64,000 nucleotides of DNA. Source: Blakeslea trispora (taxonomy: Eukaryota > Mucoromycota > Mucoromycetes > Mucorales > Choanephoraceae). Position 1 is the stretch's first letter. Each line of letters opens with the position of its first letter. The stretch covers positions 265,711-329,710 of the forward strand of contig JAIWNE010000030.1 of the NCBI GenBank assembly GCA_025331445.1, written 5' to 3'. The notes under the pieces were generated by a model, which searched no databases, was not told the origin of the DNA, and saw nothing but the letters and a program-made list of their open reading frames with translations. Below, in pieces: positions 24,501-37,228 of this stretch. Made by a program: the position numbers and the translations under genes.

Positions 24501-26149
24501 CTCATAATATGATGCAAACTATTATTCAGCATATTTACCTGGACGAAGATGAAGCATCATTACTTGGCAATATTGAAACAGAAAAGGATGAATCAATGAT
24601 GCAGCTTTTGCTTGATTTACTTTGCGAAGCTGACTACTTGCTACTGTATCGACTAAAGACTATTGCTGAAAAAGCATTGATTCACTTCATTAGATTACGC
24701 TCAGTGCCTCATATTTACGAATGCGCAGACACATACCTAGCAGAGAACTTGAAACAGGCATGTTTACAATTCATGAGTGTAAACCTTCCTGTCTTTCTGA
24801 GAACAAAGTAAGTTTTTCATTAAATTTGTTGATTCATACTAATATGTCTTACCCTAAACAAAATCAACTCCTTTTTATGTAAATAAGCATGCTTGATTCA
24901 CTCTCTGTTTCTCTCATACAAGATTTAGAAACATTCATTCGTCAGCTACAGACAGAATTGATGCCACTCATTCCTAGAGGAGAACAAAGCTTCTCTACAA
25001 GTGATGTCTTGCCAGAAGAAGAAGATACAGAGTTCTCAAGTTCAATTTATGCACTTTCAAAAGGAGATGGTAGCGTTACTCTGTTTGATGAGGTGCTTAT
25101 TACTTTGTATCCAGAAAAGACAACGAAAACCAAGACTGTAGTAAAAGAAGCCCCTATCAAGTCACCTTCACTACCCTTGCAGAAGACAGATACTTTTGGA
25201 AAGGTACCAAGACGTGGTGTGCGGGTTTCTCTTGATGAATTTGAAAACTTTTCACCAGAGCAGGACAAGACGAGACGGCCTTCTGCAGGCTGGGCATCCA
25301 TTGCTACTAACGACGCTGTGTCGTCTTATACAAAACTTTCATTACGTGAAATCATCGAGACAGAAAATAAGCCAACAGCAACAGCTACGGGAACAGCAAA
25401 TACATATGATCACTCCATTAAAAGTCCAAAGGTACAGAAAAAGACAAATACATCAATTTCTAAGTAAAAATATTAGGCTATACTTATCAATTTCTTTTGC
25501 ATTTAGCCTACAATGCCCAAAAAGATATCTCAAAAAGAGCGAAAGAGATTGGTATATCAACAAGAGCTTGCATCTACAGAAGCCTCTTCATCAGCCTCCA
25601 AACCTGTTTGGGGCAAGCTTCCTACAGTAGAAGCCAAGCCTATTTCAAAGCAGATTGATTCTCTCAAAGATAGCAATATACCCTTATCTCAAGATAAAAA
25701 AGGAAAAAAAGTGTAAGTCATCAGCCTCTATAGCCCAAATAGCCACTTTGGCGACACATCTAACTGTATATAAACGCAACACATATAGATATATATCCAA
25801 AGAACATTTGGACCAAATGAAAGAAGAAGTTGATACTAGCGGACAAAGAATGGAGAAGCAGGTCTTATTCAACCCATTGAATAGCCTTGGAGCTACTTTT
25901 AGAGCCACGCCTATTCGTCGATTAAACAACAAAGAATCAGGGCCCATTCAGATAGAGAGGTCGTTTGAATCAATTCAAAAACAACAGCAAATGGAAGATA
26001 GCTGGATTAAGGGAGATAAGCCTAAAAAGAATATTTTGAGAATACAGAAAGAAGAGCAAGCAATAGCAAGTATAGGGCAATATTACATTCAAACTATTAA
26101 TATCATGAGTGGAGAATGGTGTGAAATACAGAGAGTTGCTATTCGTTAA
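21581..26149 (+). CDS. IBTK-like ankyrin / RCC1 / BTB protein
   Basis: Homologue of human inhibitor of Bruton tyrosine kinase, known as a BTB substrate adaptor for CUL3 ubiquitin ligases. Eight exons: 21581-21891, 21940-22580, 22662-22912, 22992-23065, 23149-24807, 24888-25431, 25507-25712 and 25789-26149, giving about 1348 aa, very close to human IBTK. Seen in order: ankyrin repeats (RTPLHCAVTWNR, GWTALHRSLYMGN); RCC1 repeats (DLYTWGHNTNYVLGH, VVTFGNNEYGQLG, FTFGLNQGQLGYQ); two BTB domains (DIVFALNGKSIYCHSSILQC and DVALQTQSSREKLRYHQLIL); and a charged tail with KKISQKERKRL and a final SFESIQKQQQMED...QIQRVAIR-like end. Intron 4's acceptor is taken at 23148 because the nearer AG would leave a 38-nt intron. 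Stop codons of this gene and the next are only 27 bp apart, tail to tail. Confidence 0.9.
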
Positions 26150-26176
26150 AAGAAATAAACGCATTTATTGCTATGA

Positions 26177-27628
26177 TCATATTTGATTTACTTCATTTTG
26201 AGAATTGCTAGAGCTACTTTGGTTTTCCGGTGTGTTTGATCGCAATAGAGGCTTGTCGTCTCGTTCGGCAGTTTCTGGCAATGACAGGGAACTATAAGCA
26301 TGACAAGACGGACAGATACAATGAAAACATGACAGAACTCTAATGTTCTTGAATGATACGTTTATGATACACAAGATACTCGTACAAAGTGTTATTACAA
26401 TCAAAACAATCAAAACCATCGCCGTATATAACAAATTATATCTAGTCAACTTTTTTTTTCTCAATTAGTATAAAACATACAATCAAAGCTAACTTTTACC
26501 TTATAAGGATCATTCACAGTGCTTCTGGCAACACCAAAAGTAAACAACCTATAAATGAGATAACCAAAGAAAAAGAGAGCCGTCAAGCCAAAAGCGGAAA
26601 GTGCTCTCACATCCTCGTTTGAAAGTGCATACAAGATGAGTAGGAATGCAACTAAGCCAAGTCCAAACAACAATAGGCTTTCAAATGCAGGAATATCAGA
26701 ATAGCCAATAGACACAGAAGGAGTCAGTTGAGCTGCGTAAGCAAATAGGAAAAATAGATCAATCTTTACTACACCAGACAGAAAAGACCAAGCAATCAGC
26801 CCACGATGAGTCTTTTTGTCTGAAATAGCATGGAACTTGTAAATGTCAGGACGAAGCAAACGATATAATTTCACAAATCCTCCGCACATGATGAGAAAGC
26901 ACACAGGCACAACAGCAAGAACGATATACTCGAGTGGTTGCATACTTGAAACAAAAGTGTCTGAATGATCTTCGAATTGAGTCCCTGTTGTACTATTGTA
27001 TATAATCACCATTTGCTTAAGCTTGATGTTTCCTGCCAAAGTACTGTTTGTTGTGTTGGATGGCGTAAGTGTTTGTTCAGGAAGATAATTACATCCGGCT
27101 TCTTCTATCGAAATATGTTGAATCGTTTGTATGACTGTGTAGATGACCATCAAGATACCTGAATAGTAAGCAAAATAAGTCATAACAAGTAAGAGCTAAA
27201 ACATTTCTAAATTAGAATGAACAAGTTATCTTACCAAACACTAACAAGGTGACCAACTGTGTTATATTTCGCTGACGTAAGACATCGATATACAGAAATG
27301 TTTGATACACAGGAAACATTATCATGATACCATGGCAAACAAAGTCAACTTGCTGTAGTCCCATATTGGATAGGCTGAGATCGCATGTTGAGAAGAGCAT
27401 TGTATGATAATAAGCAATCAGTCCTTCCACCACAGCTATCACAATAGACTCTGCTGTCAAGACACAAAGCATAACAACACTTGTGGGACATTGGGATATT
27501 TTGTTGTCCTTTTTCCGAGGATAAGTTGAATGTTGTTCTTCCTCTACCATGCTGTCTTTTCTTGAGAGTTCTGGTAGACCATTTAACCTACTTGCAATCA
27601 AATCCTTGCCAAACTGTTTGATTCCCAT
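26177..27628 (-). CDS. Multi-pass membrane protein, UPF0658 Golgi protein-like
   Basis: Three exons: 27628-27235, 27158-26500 and 26449-26177, about 441 aa. The G|GT phase at both junctions of intron 1 fits, giving LVFG|ILMVIYTVIQ. Hydrophobic stretches suggest about eight membrane segments, the first near residue 50 (VVMLCVLTAESIVIAVVEG) and the last near 360 (AMVLIVLIVITLCTSILCI). A hydrophilic loop with several N-x-S/T sites (about 160-190) and a polar C-terminal tail follow. The overall pattern fits the fungal UPF0658 family of Golgi membrane proteins, whose role is unknown. The family call is from memory of the pattern, not a search. The final intron acceptor is A-rich and less typical, but the alternative gives an immediate stop. 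Confidence 0.6.
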
Positions 27629-27667
27629 ATTTTTTTTTTGTGAACTAGTTGGCCATTTGCTTTTTGC

Positions 27668-27675
27668 TTTTTATA
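27668..27675 (-). promoter_or_regulatory. TATA box of the UPF0658-like gene
   Basis: TATAAAAA on the minus strand, about 40 bp upstream of the start codon at 27628. Position and sequence fit a core promoter, which implies a very short 5' leader. Confidence 0.4.
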
Positions 27676-27802
27676 CTGGAAAGGCATTTAGCAAATCAGA
27701 GAATAAAAAGGAGGCGAATGATCAATTGTCAAGGTGTTTTAGTGATGTCTTTACTATGACTTTTTTGAGCTTTATTTAATGAAGTTACAAGCATGTCTAT
27801 TT

Positions 27803-29371
27803 TTAGTTTACTACAACGGACCAAGGGTGATCAACTTCACCGTATTGGATAGCACTAATGGCATCGTTGAAGCGACGGGTATAAGGACCAGCTTGAGAGT
27901 TGGGGTCATTAGGGTCAAGAGGAATCTTAATATCTTCATCCATGTAACCAATTTCTTTGATTGGACTGACGATACAAGCTGTTCCAGCACCAAACATCTC
28001 AACAACACGACCAGCCTTGGCCAAGTCACGAAGTTCAGGCATAGTCATATTACGCTCATTCACCTTGAACTCGTTCCATTCTTTAGCCAAACCAATGATT
28101 GAATCACGAGTGACGCCAGGAAGGATGGCACCATCCAAAGGAGGGGTAACAAGTTCCAAGTCGCCATCATCATTCTTCAATAAAATAAACAAATTCATGG
28201 TACCAACTTCAGTCAATTGATGATCTTCACCAAACAACCACAAGTTTTGCTGATAGCCCTTCTTTGCAGCTAAGCGTTGAGGCAGCAAACCTATTTTTTT
28301 TTTTGAGCAAGTTGAAAAGATGAGTTGTTTTGAATCATAAGAAAAAGATGATTATGCCAAGGAAAAGCATTGATAGTCTCAGAAAAATTACTTACCAGGG
28401 GCATAATTACCACCAATCTTTGCAGCACCAGTACCGCGTGGCCAGGCACGAACATATTCAGTAGTGGCTAACAAGCGAACAGCGTTGAAGCCAGTTCTAT
28501 AGTAAGGGCCAACAGGACAACCGATAACAAAAAGTTTGGCCTTGTTAGGAGGATTGACACCCAAAGCTTCTTGTGTACCAATCATGGTAGGACGCAGATA
28601 CAAAGAATAGCCCTTTTCAGTAGGAATCCATCTTTCATCCACTTTCAGGTATTCACCAATGATCTTGATCAATTCATCACCGTCGAATTCCTATAGCAAC
28701 GTACCATTGGTTGATATGCTTTAAAGACAATCACTTTCGTATAGAAACTTACAGGAAGAGCGATACGGCTTGTGGATCTGTTCATACGAGCCATATTCAT
28801 GTCGGGTCTGAAGAGACGAATTTTGCCTTGCTTGTCCTTGTAGGCCTTCATACCTTCGAAGCACTAGGCGACATAAATTGAATATTGCATAATGTCAATT
28901 TCACACTCCGGCTATATCTTTTCTTTTTTTCAGTTACCTCAGAAGCATAATGGAAAACAACAGCACTTGGTGCTAAACTCAAGTTTTCATAAGGGCGCAC
29001 TTCAGGAGCAGCCCAACCATTTTTCTCGTCCCAGTCAGCAGTAACCCTGTTTAGATTGAAAGTGAGTAAAGTACTCTTTAAACTCCCAAAAAGAAAAGTT
29101 TCTATTTGACAAGTGGCTATTGCTGAGATATCACTTACATATGATCAGTAAAAGTGTGGCCAAAGATAAGCTCGCTATTTGCAACCAAAGGCTTGAGGGA
29201 ATCCGACTTGCTCAACTTGAGCTTGTTGGCCTGGAACAAATCAAATAATCAATGACATGTACAAGACAATGGAATGTTCTGATGATAGCTTACACTCAGC
29301 TCAGAATAGAGTCTTTTGGATTGGGCAGAGAGATTGCTCTTGAGGGAAGGAAGAATTCTAGAGGTGAACAT
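27803..29371 (-). CDS. BAT1: Branched-chain amino acid aminotransferase, mitochondrial type
   Basis: PLP enzyme interconverting leucine, isoleucine and valine with their 2-oxo acids. Six exons in transcript order: 29371-29294, 29230-29139, 29046-28938, 28863-28753, 28690-28396 and 28290-27803, about 390 aa. Seen: basic, serine-rich N-terminus ([20 protein letters not shown]) suited to mitochondrial import; [21 protein letters not shown]; the PLP-lysine region [43 protein letters not shown]; and [13 protein letters not shown]. All phases join, and length is normal for class IV BCATs. The upstream exons are too short to stand out as long open frames. Fungi often have a second, cytosolic copy; none is here. 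Confidence 0.95.
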
Positions 29372-30556
29372 ACAAATGGGTGTAATAAATAAGAGAAAAA
29401 AAGATGTTTCCTGACTTCTGTAGAAGACAGCAGCTTATTTAAATGATCAGGACAGATTGGTAGTCACAATGATTCATTTGGCGAAAAAGAAAAAAACACA
29501 CGCGCACAGATTGAGCAGCCTAGATGTAAACTTCCCACGATCTCCTGGGTTAAGGTTTATTGCCTTATCGGCATCGAGCTTGTTTGTCTATTCATTGTAG
29601 TCATTGGCATGGCTCAAATAACCCACATAGTTTGATATGCATTAATAGATAAGATATTCAAGTAACGCGAATTAAAAGAGAGCAGTAACGAGCCATTAAG
29701 AATGAATCATATAGGACTGCACCAATTAAAACGTCCTATTCGATTTGTATACAGTGATGTTAGGTCCAATCCAAAAGCGACACTCTGATTTCATAAACCT
29801 GCTTACAAACAAAAGAACAGGAAACCATGATTGTGATGTGGAATAAATAAGCATCAGGTTTGATCTTCTTTTTTGCACACTCATTGATTTCAAACAACAC
29901 TATTCTCATAAAAAAAACTGCAAAGTCAAACAGTGTGCCTTAAAATTGATGCTTTGTCCCATTTTTGTTGTCTTTTTCTGAAGAGGGGAATTAGAAATAA
30001 ACGAAGGACTTAACAACAGCCGATCAAACGCTTTGTCTCTGCTCATGTCAAACGTTCCCATCTGTTTTTTGTATAACCAAGTTAGAGTGTTTGTTAAGAA
30101 CTATGTATGCTGTGCTATCAGGGTCTGATTTTCCCAAGGCTTTTACAAGGTTAGGTTACCTTTTTGTTGTACAAGACAAATAGCTATGAGTAAAGAGTAG
30201 TAACAATGTGTATCGACAACAATAACAGTCAGTTGATTTGATGCTAGACATATAGACTGCTTAATACAAATACAGAGCTCTAAAACAGTATTTGCTTAAT
30301 TTTGATTCTTTTGGAGCCATTTGATAATGATGAATGGCTAACAGCTTTGTCAATTGTCAACAAAGCCTAGTGAGTACTACCTTCCTATCTCTTTTAGGAA
30401 ATTTGATGTTTTGAGCTTCTAATTCGAATTATTATTACGACATGAAAAAAAAACAGTATAAAGCTTGAACAGGAGATATTTATACAAAAGATATACATAT
30501 ATAATTTTTTTTTCCTTTCGTCTTGAGCCTGACTAAGCTCAATTGAGAAACGAGAT
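29372..30556. other. Intergenic region, BCAT promoter side
   Basis: About 1.2 kb of AT-rich DNA between two minus-strand genes. A TTATTTAAA element at about 29436 could serve BCAT. No gene, RNA or repeat recognised. Confidence 0.5.
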
Positions 30557-31847
30557 TTAATAGTGGTTGTCGGTATCTTTAACTGGCTTCCGTTTCAATT
30601 GAGGTGGTTTGGGATTGACATATGTCGGCGTTGGTGAAGGTGCATTTTCGATATCAATGATATTTCCATCGGGTCCTAACCGGAACCCAATTGTAAACTG
30701 AGAGTCTCTTGTATCATGATCTGCATAAAATGGGACCAAAAGCGCCTCATCCTGATAAGGCGCCACAGTAGCAGCGGATGCCTTTTTCATGTTTCGAAAA
30801 GAAAATGTGTCTGTTCGCTTTTTAGGTTTTTCAGTTGATTTTGGCTTTGCATTGTTCAACACAATGACACTGCGATCGTTTGGTGGGAAAGGTCCTACAC
30901 CAGCCCCTGTAGTTGCATTGATCACAGCATTAGGAGGTAAGGCCACACCGGATGCGCTCATCATAGGCACATTTGCTCCACCATTGCCAAAACGATAGTC
31001 AAGCTCAGCCACATACCCTCTTAGCACGAGTGAATAGCTATAGATACACAAAGCCCAATAACACTATGATGAAACAGTTAGCACATTTCCGTCTAAACAA
31101 ATATTATTATTATTGTTTCTTACATAAAAAGCAAGCATCAGTATATAGAAAACAATGCCAAACTTAAGCTCATCCTCCCATAAACTATGGCAATTGTAGT
31201 AATCGTTTGAAAAATTAAATAGAGGTAATGTGCTATTGGTACCTGTACTTAAGCCTCGAGTGATTCTATCGGAAGAAGCATTGATACACCAGTTGTAGTA
31301 ATCAGATTTACTTGTGATAAATAAAACAATATTGACAAATGTATCAACAAGCACGATAAAGACTGAAACAAAAATAGCATGGGACAATGTATGGACATAG
31401 GGGCTGAAGTTCTATAGTGTATTGAATAAGTAAATCAGCATGAAAAGATCGAATTGTATGTACTTACAGTAACTAGCACAATCATACCACCTATTGACAC
31501 CAATGAAAGGATTAAATTTGCTACACCAAACACAGTGATAGGCGCAGATGGCATATATGAATAGAATACTGATATAAAAGAAAAAGGAAAGAGAAAGTCA
31601 ACGATAGTTATCAAGATCCATTTTCTCTATTTACAGCTTGAGTTTTGAAATGACAACACAGCCATGTACATTGAGAATGCCTATTTCAATAACAATAATG
31701 AAAGGGTTAGGCAATTAAGCTTTCCTCAAGAGAATTAATATTTACCGCCCAAACCAAGCATATAATACCACAACCTAATCTAAGTGGTATACAACCGCAG
31801 CATCTAGGTGCCCGAGGCAAAGGTGACAGTATTGGGCCAGAATACAT
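30557..31847 (-). CDS. Predicted four-transmembrane protein of unknown function
   Basis: Five exons in transcript order: 31847-31746, 31680-31635 (46 nt), 31568-31468, 31411-31124 and 31063-30557, about 347 aa. I do not recognise the family. Seen: short Pro-rich N-terminus with Cys pair (APRCCGC); four hydrophobic segments, at about 20-45 (GCGIICLVWAAFSMYMAVLS), 60-85 (VFGVANLILSLVSIGGMIVLV), 95-120 (FVSVFIVLVDTFVNIVLFI) and 165-195 (FGIVFYILMLAFY plus CYWALCIYSYS); a luminal-type loop between 3 and 4 with several N-x-S/T sites and cysteines; and a long cytoplasmic-type tail rich in P, K and T. Topology resembles tetraspan or MARVEL-like proteins but without a clear signature. Frames and splice phases agree across all exons. 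Confidence 0.7.
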
Positions 31848-32987
31848 TGGCAATTTGGTTTCTTTTTTATTTATTTAAATAGGGATATATAGGTATATGC
31901 GCTCTTGAAGTGTATAATTTACGAATGCAACTCTTTCTTTCTTTCTTTGAGTTGATTGGCCTGCCAAATTATTACAATTAAAACAGAGAGAGAAAAATAA
32001 AAGAAAGAAAAATAAGAGAGAGAGAGAGAGAGAGAGAGCAAAGAAAGTTTTTAACAAAGAAAAGGCTATAGTAAGCAAAATGTTGTTTGCAAATATCCTT
32101 TTATGGACTTGTTCTCTGTACGATGACCTCCCAAAAGGTTAAACAGACTTTTGAATTTCCGACATTTTGACTTTGGGGCAGGATTGTCTATAGTTACCAT
32201 ACAGACATATAAGAGAACGCCAAAAAAGAATCTCATGACCCTTTTGAGTATTTCAAATAGTATAATTGATGAGCCATAACGATTGAAATTGGAGAAGATT
32301 GAATGAAAATTGATTATGAATGGTGGGTCGCCCTTCCTTTGCCATATGTATCTTCCTGTAGTCTTTTAGGCATCGGTTTGATTAAGCTATTCCAATCTCG
32401 AGGAACCAATTCATTTCAGGCCATTTTCAAACTCGACTTGTGCTAATTGGGTAAACAAAAGTGCCCTGCTAGTCGTCGTTTGTGCTTTAAAGAAGTTATT
32501 TGAGTATGTAGAAGAATTTTGGAAAGTGTTTATTGTATAATCATGCTGGAAGACCATATATCATCAGGATCCTCTTTTTTTTTTTTAGGTAGGTTACTCT
32601 TCACATTGATAGCCCAATTGAATAACATACAAACAGCCATATAGCGCCTATATGTTTTCACTTTTGGTTTCAATAGTAAGTCTTCATATATGCCTTATAG
32701 CTTAAATTAATAAATACCAATCAATACCGAAAGACCAAAGGCCACAACTTTTACGAATTAATCCTCAGGCATGAGGAAACATATGAGAAGGGTTACAGCC
32801 CTCCTCTCTACTTGATTTTCTTTGTTTGCCTTTTTTTTCCCTTCTCTCATTCTTTGTTTTCTTCATGCGCAAAAATTAAGGAATATATCATTAAGATTGA
32901 ATAATGATGAAGAATCAAATATGTAACAAGTAACTTTTTTGAAATGCGACGAATCAATGTATTACCAGTATGTAAAAAAAAGATAAA
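31848..32987. other. Intergenic region between two convergent or unrelated minus genes
   Basis: About 1.1 kb, AT-rich, with a GA microsatellite at 32014-32039 near the four-TM gene's 5' side. The rest shows no gene or mobile element that I can support. Confidence 0.5.
32014..32039. repeat. (AG)n microsatellite
   Basis: About 12 tandem AG units, within a purine-rich stretch beginning near 31985, upstream of the four-TM gene on its coding strand. Confidence 0.9.
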
Positions 32988-33909
32988 TTATAGCTTTCTT
33001 CCTAGGGAAGAAGACACAACTTGAGCTTTTTTGTATCGTCTATGGGCTTCTCTTAAATGCTCAGGTCTTATGGTTCCTTCATCACCCCATTCTTCCATAA
33101 TTTCTTTAGCTAAGGCAAACACGCTATGAGAATCCTTATTTTGATAGATAGAGACTTCAAATCAGGATTTACCTTTTTCCACAATTTCACCTACATAGAC
33201 TTTGGAGAAACCTGCTACTACAAAAGCCATTGTCTGCGAACACTGCTGATTCAGTACTTGACTAACTAACTATTGTTTCGAGAAATTGTCAATATCAAAT
33301 AGGCTTGTCCTCTTTTATCTTTTTCACTAGATTGTTTACTCTTTTCACGTTGGTTCGGTTAAGGGCAGAACGACGATAACCTTCATAACGCTGAAGCTGA
33401 TCTTCCGAGAAATTCTCTAACAAAACCTTCATGTCTTCTTTTGCTTTCTCCATCTGCGCAGCCATGTGTGCATCCATGTCTACTACAATGTCTTCTTTTT
33501 CATCGTCTTCTGCATCCGCATCAGCATCTTTAGGATCCTTCATGTTCTCCTTTCCGTCTTCTGTCTTTATGTTGTTTTGCTCATCGTCTGCCATTACACT
33601 GTTAACAACACTGCCCTCACGATCGGTCTCTACAGATCCTTGACGGGAAAGAGGAGCGGCACTACCGCTTTGTCTTCGAGCAGTACTTTGTTGAGATGCG
33701 TTCTGAGCTATATTGTTTGAACTAGTACTTCGCTTAATAGCCGCCACTGCTGCTGCTGCTGTTGTTAAAGGTCGTCCATATTGCGGTTGAGAATGAGGTG
33801 GGCTTGTGGCTGATGTATGTGGTGGCGAAAACATAGGCGATCGCTTTGAAGAAGGTGGTGAAGTGGCATACATACTTGATTTTCGCTTTGTGGGTGCATT
33901 TGGTATCAT
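32988..33909 (-). CDS. TAF11: TFIID subunit TAF11
   Basis: Histone-fold subunit of TFIID (pairs with TAF13) in RNA polymerase II initiation. Three exons in transcript order: 33909-33340, 33269-33173 and 33109-32988, about 262 aa. Seen: long disordered N-terminus rich in S, P, A and Q, then an acidic patch (DADADAEDDEKED); the histone fold at about 165-250 starts with LENFSEDQLQRYEGYRRSAL and NRTNVKR, continues in exon 2 as LVSQVLNQQCSQTMAFVVAG and FSKVYVGEIVEK, and in exon 3 as AKEIMEEWGDEGTIRPEHLREAHRRYKK. The donor after NVKR (gtaaac) was chosen because reading on gives a stop after 15 codons, and this join restores a continuous family alignment. Confidence 0.93.
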
Positions 33910-36900
33910 TTTGAAAAAAAAATAAAGAAAAAAAAAACGATACTGAAAGCGGGCACAGAATGCAAAAAAACACACACACCAGAAATTTGACACATCAAGC
34001 TAATACAAGACTACCTTTGTTTCGTAGGCTTAAAATCTAAGGAGTCCTTACAAACTATTGTTTCTATCTGAATGGATGCTGCTTAGGAGATAAGAAGTCA
34101 TTAGTGCTTGTAGTGAGAGTTAAGTAATTGAATGAAGGAAAATGGCTGATGTACTGGTGAAATTAAAGCGAGTGATAACAATAACAGCTTTATCTGAATA
34201 CAATTTGCTCAGTCAACATAAAAACAGAGTTATTCCATTAATGTTTATAGAAATCTGCGGTCTATCTCTTACCAAGATAAGAGTTTGATGACATATGCAC
34301 AAACAAAACAGCAACTCCTCAACATCTCTAAATCTTCCCAGAGAAAAACAAAGCATCTGATGCGAATAAAAATATACATTTATGTCAGCAGCAGCAGCTT
34401 GGTTTGTATCTATGTGTTCAGTTAAATCATAAAATACGAAACTGTTTTACTCTATTTTCATTTAAATTCTAGACGATCTTGCTTCTACCTAACGCCAGTA
34501 TTCTCCTCCGTACGAAAAAAAACAGGACAGTGTATATTTTATGTAGTTCTTTGTTGAGTCTTTGAAAGCAATTCTGTCGACCTAGAATCCCTTTCTGTTA
34601 CAAGACCTTTGAGCAGATAAGCTGTCAAAGTTGATTTGTTTTTAAAACTGTTTATCTGGGGCTGCAGAGACAAGCAAGGCTAACCTCTTCCCCTACTGGG
34701 TTAACCTGGTAGCGGTCCCTGACCTCTGGACGCCATATAGTTGAAGGTAGCCTTGCGCTGAATAGCTATTGACCATCTATAGAGAAAGGGGTACCACTGT
34801 CTGGAAATGCATCTTCTTGTTGCTTGCCTTGCCTGACTTGTCATCTGGGATTTCTCTTTTTTTTTTTTGTCAGAAAAGAATCCTCTACAGTAACAAGATG
34901 TGCGGATGTGGTGGAGAAGGGCATAAAACTCCTTGTTATTCACTAAGGTCCTATAGCCATATAATGCTCCATGCTCACTATTGATTTCTGTTTCTATTTC
35001 TCTTTTGTGTATGCTATTGTATAATGATTAAACTTTAAAATACGAAAGCTTATATGACTATAGGTAAGGAGCTGTAAGTTCATAAGCGCAACACAATGCT
35101 CAGATAAGCTATAGAGGCCCCACGGGAATAAGGCCATTCTTCAGGTTACACACGCGTCTTTGTTGTTTTCTTTCTGATGCATAAAAAGCCATTTCTGTTA
35201 AAAATTTCTGCAACAAACTTAATTTTTCATGAGGTTCTAATTCCCTGATGTCTATGTACCAACCAAAGAAGTTCCTAACACAGTCTCATTCGTACGCATA
35301 CTGTCTTCAGTATTATGCAGACTTCATAGATACTGGAATGAAATACATTAAGCTTTTGTTTTTAAATAAAGCAATTTCAGCCCTCTTTTTTCTTTAGCAA
35401 AGACAAGCTATTTATAAAGTCATGTATAGTTTGAAAATCACAAAGATAAACGCATTCATATCAATTTGTCTATTTCTCTTTTGCCAACAACAAGAGCTTT
35501 GATGATGTTAATAGACCCTATCTTAGAAAAGTTACATGGGTATTTTATAAGTTGATGTTTTAAATTTTTGTTTCAATTGTTCTTCAACCATTGCCTTTAT
35601 AGAATCTTACTATGCAGAAAACCTGAAATTCTAGCCTCTCTAGACGTGCTGCGTAATGTTATTGTTAGGCTTATGGCTTCAACAACATAGAGAAGCAAAC
35701 AACATCCTATGGCCTGATGTTTATAAAAATTAACGGATCAAACAGCATGTACCTATATATTTTTTTTTCTTTTGAAAAAGAACTTCATTGTCCTTAAAAG
35801 CGCCAACAGCTACAACTGATTATGATACACATAAAAAACAGTAACCCTTTGATCAGCTTCTACAATAAGTGTGTATGCCAAAGGAACACAAGCAAGAAGA
35901 AGAAGCTATCAAATGGTTCCGTAGATAGATATAAAGATGGACACCAAAACAACACTGATAATATGTTAAACAAAAACCATAACCACATATCCCATTGATG
36001 TCAGAGAAAAGTGTACATTCATAGAATTTACTGTTCACGAGTTATTTATCACAATGCTTGCTTTTTTCTTTTACTAGCATAGCCTCGAGCTTTGTCTTGG
36101 TCGGATTGGTTAGCTGTACATTTATTCGATGAGTGCATGTTAGTTTTTTTTTTCTCTTTAAAAGCATCCTCCCGTACTCATTTAAGGTCATAACTCATAT
36201 AGAGAATTTAAGTTTCTATTGGCGTCTTTAGTAAAATCTATGCATTTCCTTTATGTACTCTTACAATAGCTAAATATCTACTAAACTACTTTTGAGCCCA
36301 AATTCTTTTGATGGTTGTTGCCTATTACTTGAACAACCATAGCCGAGGTCTGGGCCCTCTTAAGAATTTTTTTTTCTTCCCCTTTTCCCCCTCTCTTCTT
36401 GTTTGTTCACATTTATACTTTTCAGTCACTTGAGGCTATTAGTATTGTTCTGATCCAAGACTAGTTGGACATACACTATTGAATTCCATTGCTAAGAGAG
36501 CATGTGTATATACGTCGCTCTTTAGTCATCTTGACAGACCGTTTCTTAGTCTAACTCTCGTCGACTTGAATACAACAAAGCTATTGATTGGTCTTTCAAA
36601 TGACTTTTGTTAATATCCTTCCTGTAGAAAAGACAAAAGGAGATGCAAGCGATTTGCTTCCTTCTATCATGCGCCAATTAGGGATTTATAATTGTAAATG
36701 AAATTTATTTGTTTAGCTGTACAAGATTTCTGTTTTATGGGAATAGCCGTGACCCGAGTCAAAAAGATTTCAAAAAAGGATGATTCCGCCATGTGTGTGT
36801 GGGTGTATATGTGTGGCAAAGTCTGGAAACATCCAATTAAAGAAGGTTGTTGATTTTCTTTTTTTTTTTTAAAGGAGAAATTAGATAAAAAGCTATAGAA

Positions 36901-37228
36901 TTTATTTGACATTTTCTTTTAAAAAAAAAAAGTTTGATTCAGAAAAAAAAAAAAGTTTGCCTTTAAAAAAGAAAAAAATACATAGAATAGTAATAACAGA
37001 ACAAGAAAAACAACAATTTATATTTGCGTATATAGAAGCAGTAGTGATGATGATATTAGTAGTTAAATAAAAAAAAAAGAAAAAGTGCATAGGTTCGGGT
37101 AAGTAGAATGTGTATGTATATATAAGAGAAAAAACTATATGTATCGAAGAAATGTATATACTATTTAAAGTGATGTAAGGAGCGAAGCGAATAAAAATAG
37201 ATAATAAGGGATTGTGTGCATGTGAGTT
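33910..37228. other. Gene desert
   Basis: About 3.3 kb, strongly AT-rich, with no gene I can support. A stretch at about 34660-34960 is richer in G and C than its surroundings, with a minus-strand frame (about 34943-34701) holding MASRGQGPLPG near its end; it resembles a fragment of an old mobile element but has no identifiable domain. A short CAG run lies near 34390. Simple A/T runs occur near 36900-37080. Confidence 0.5.
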
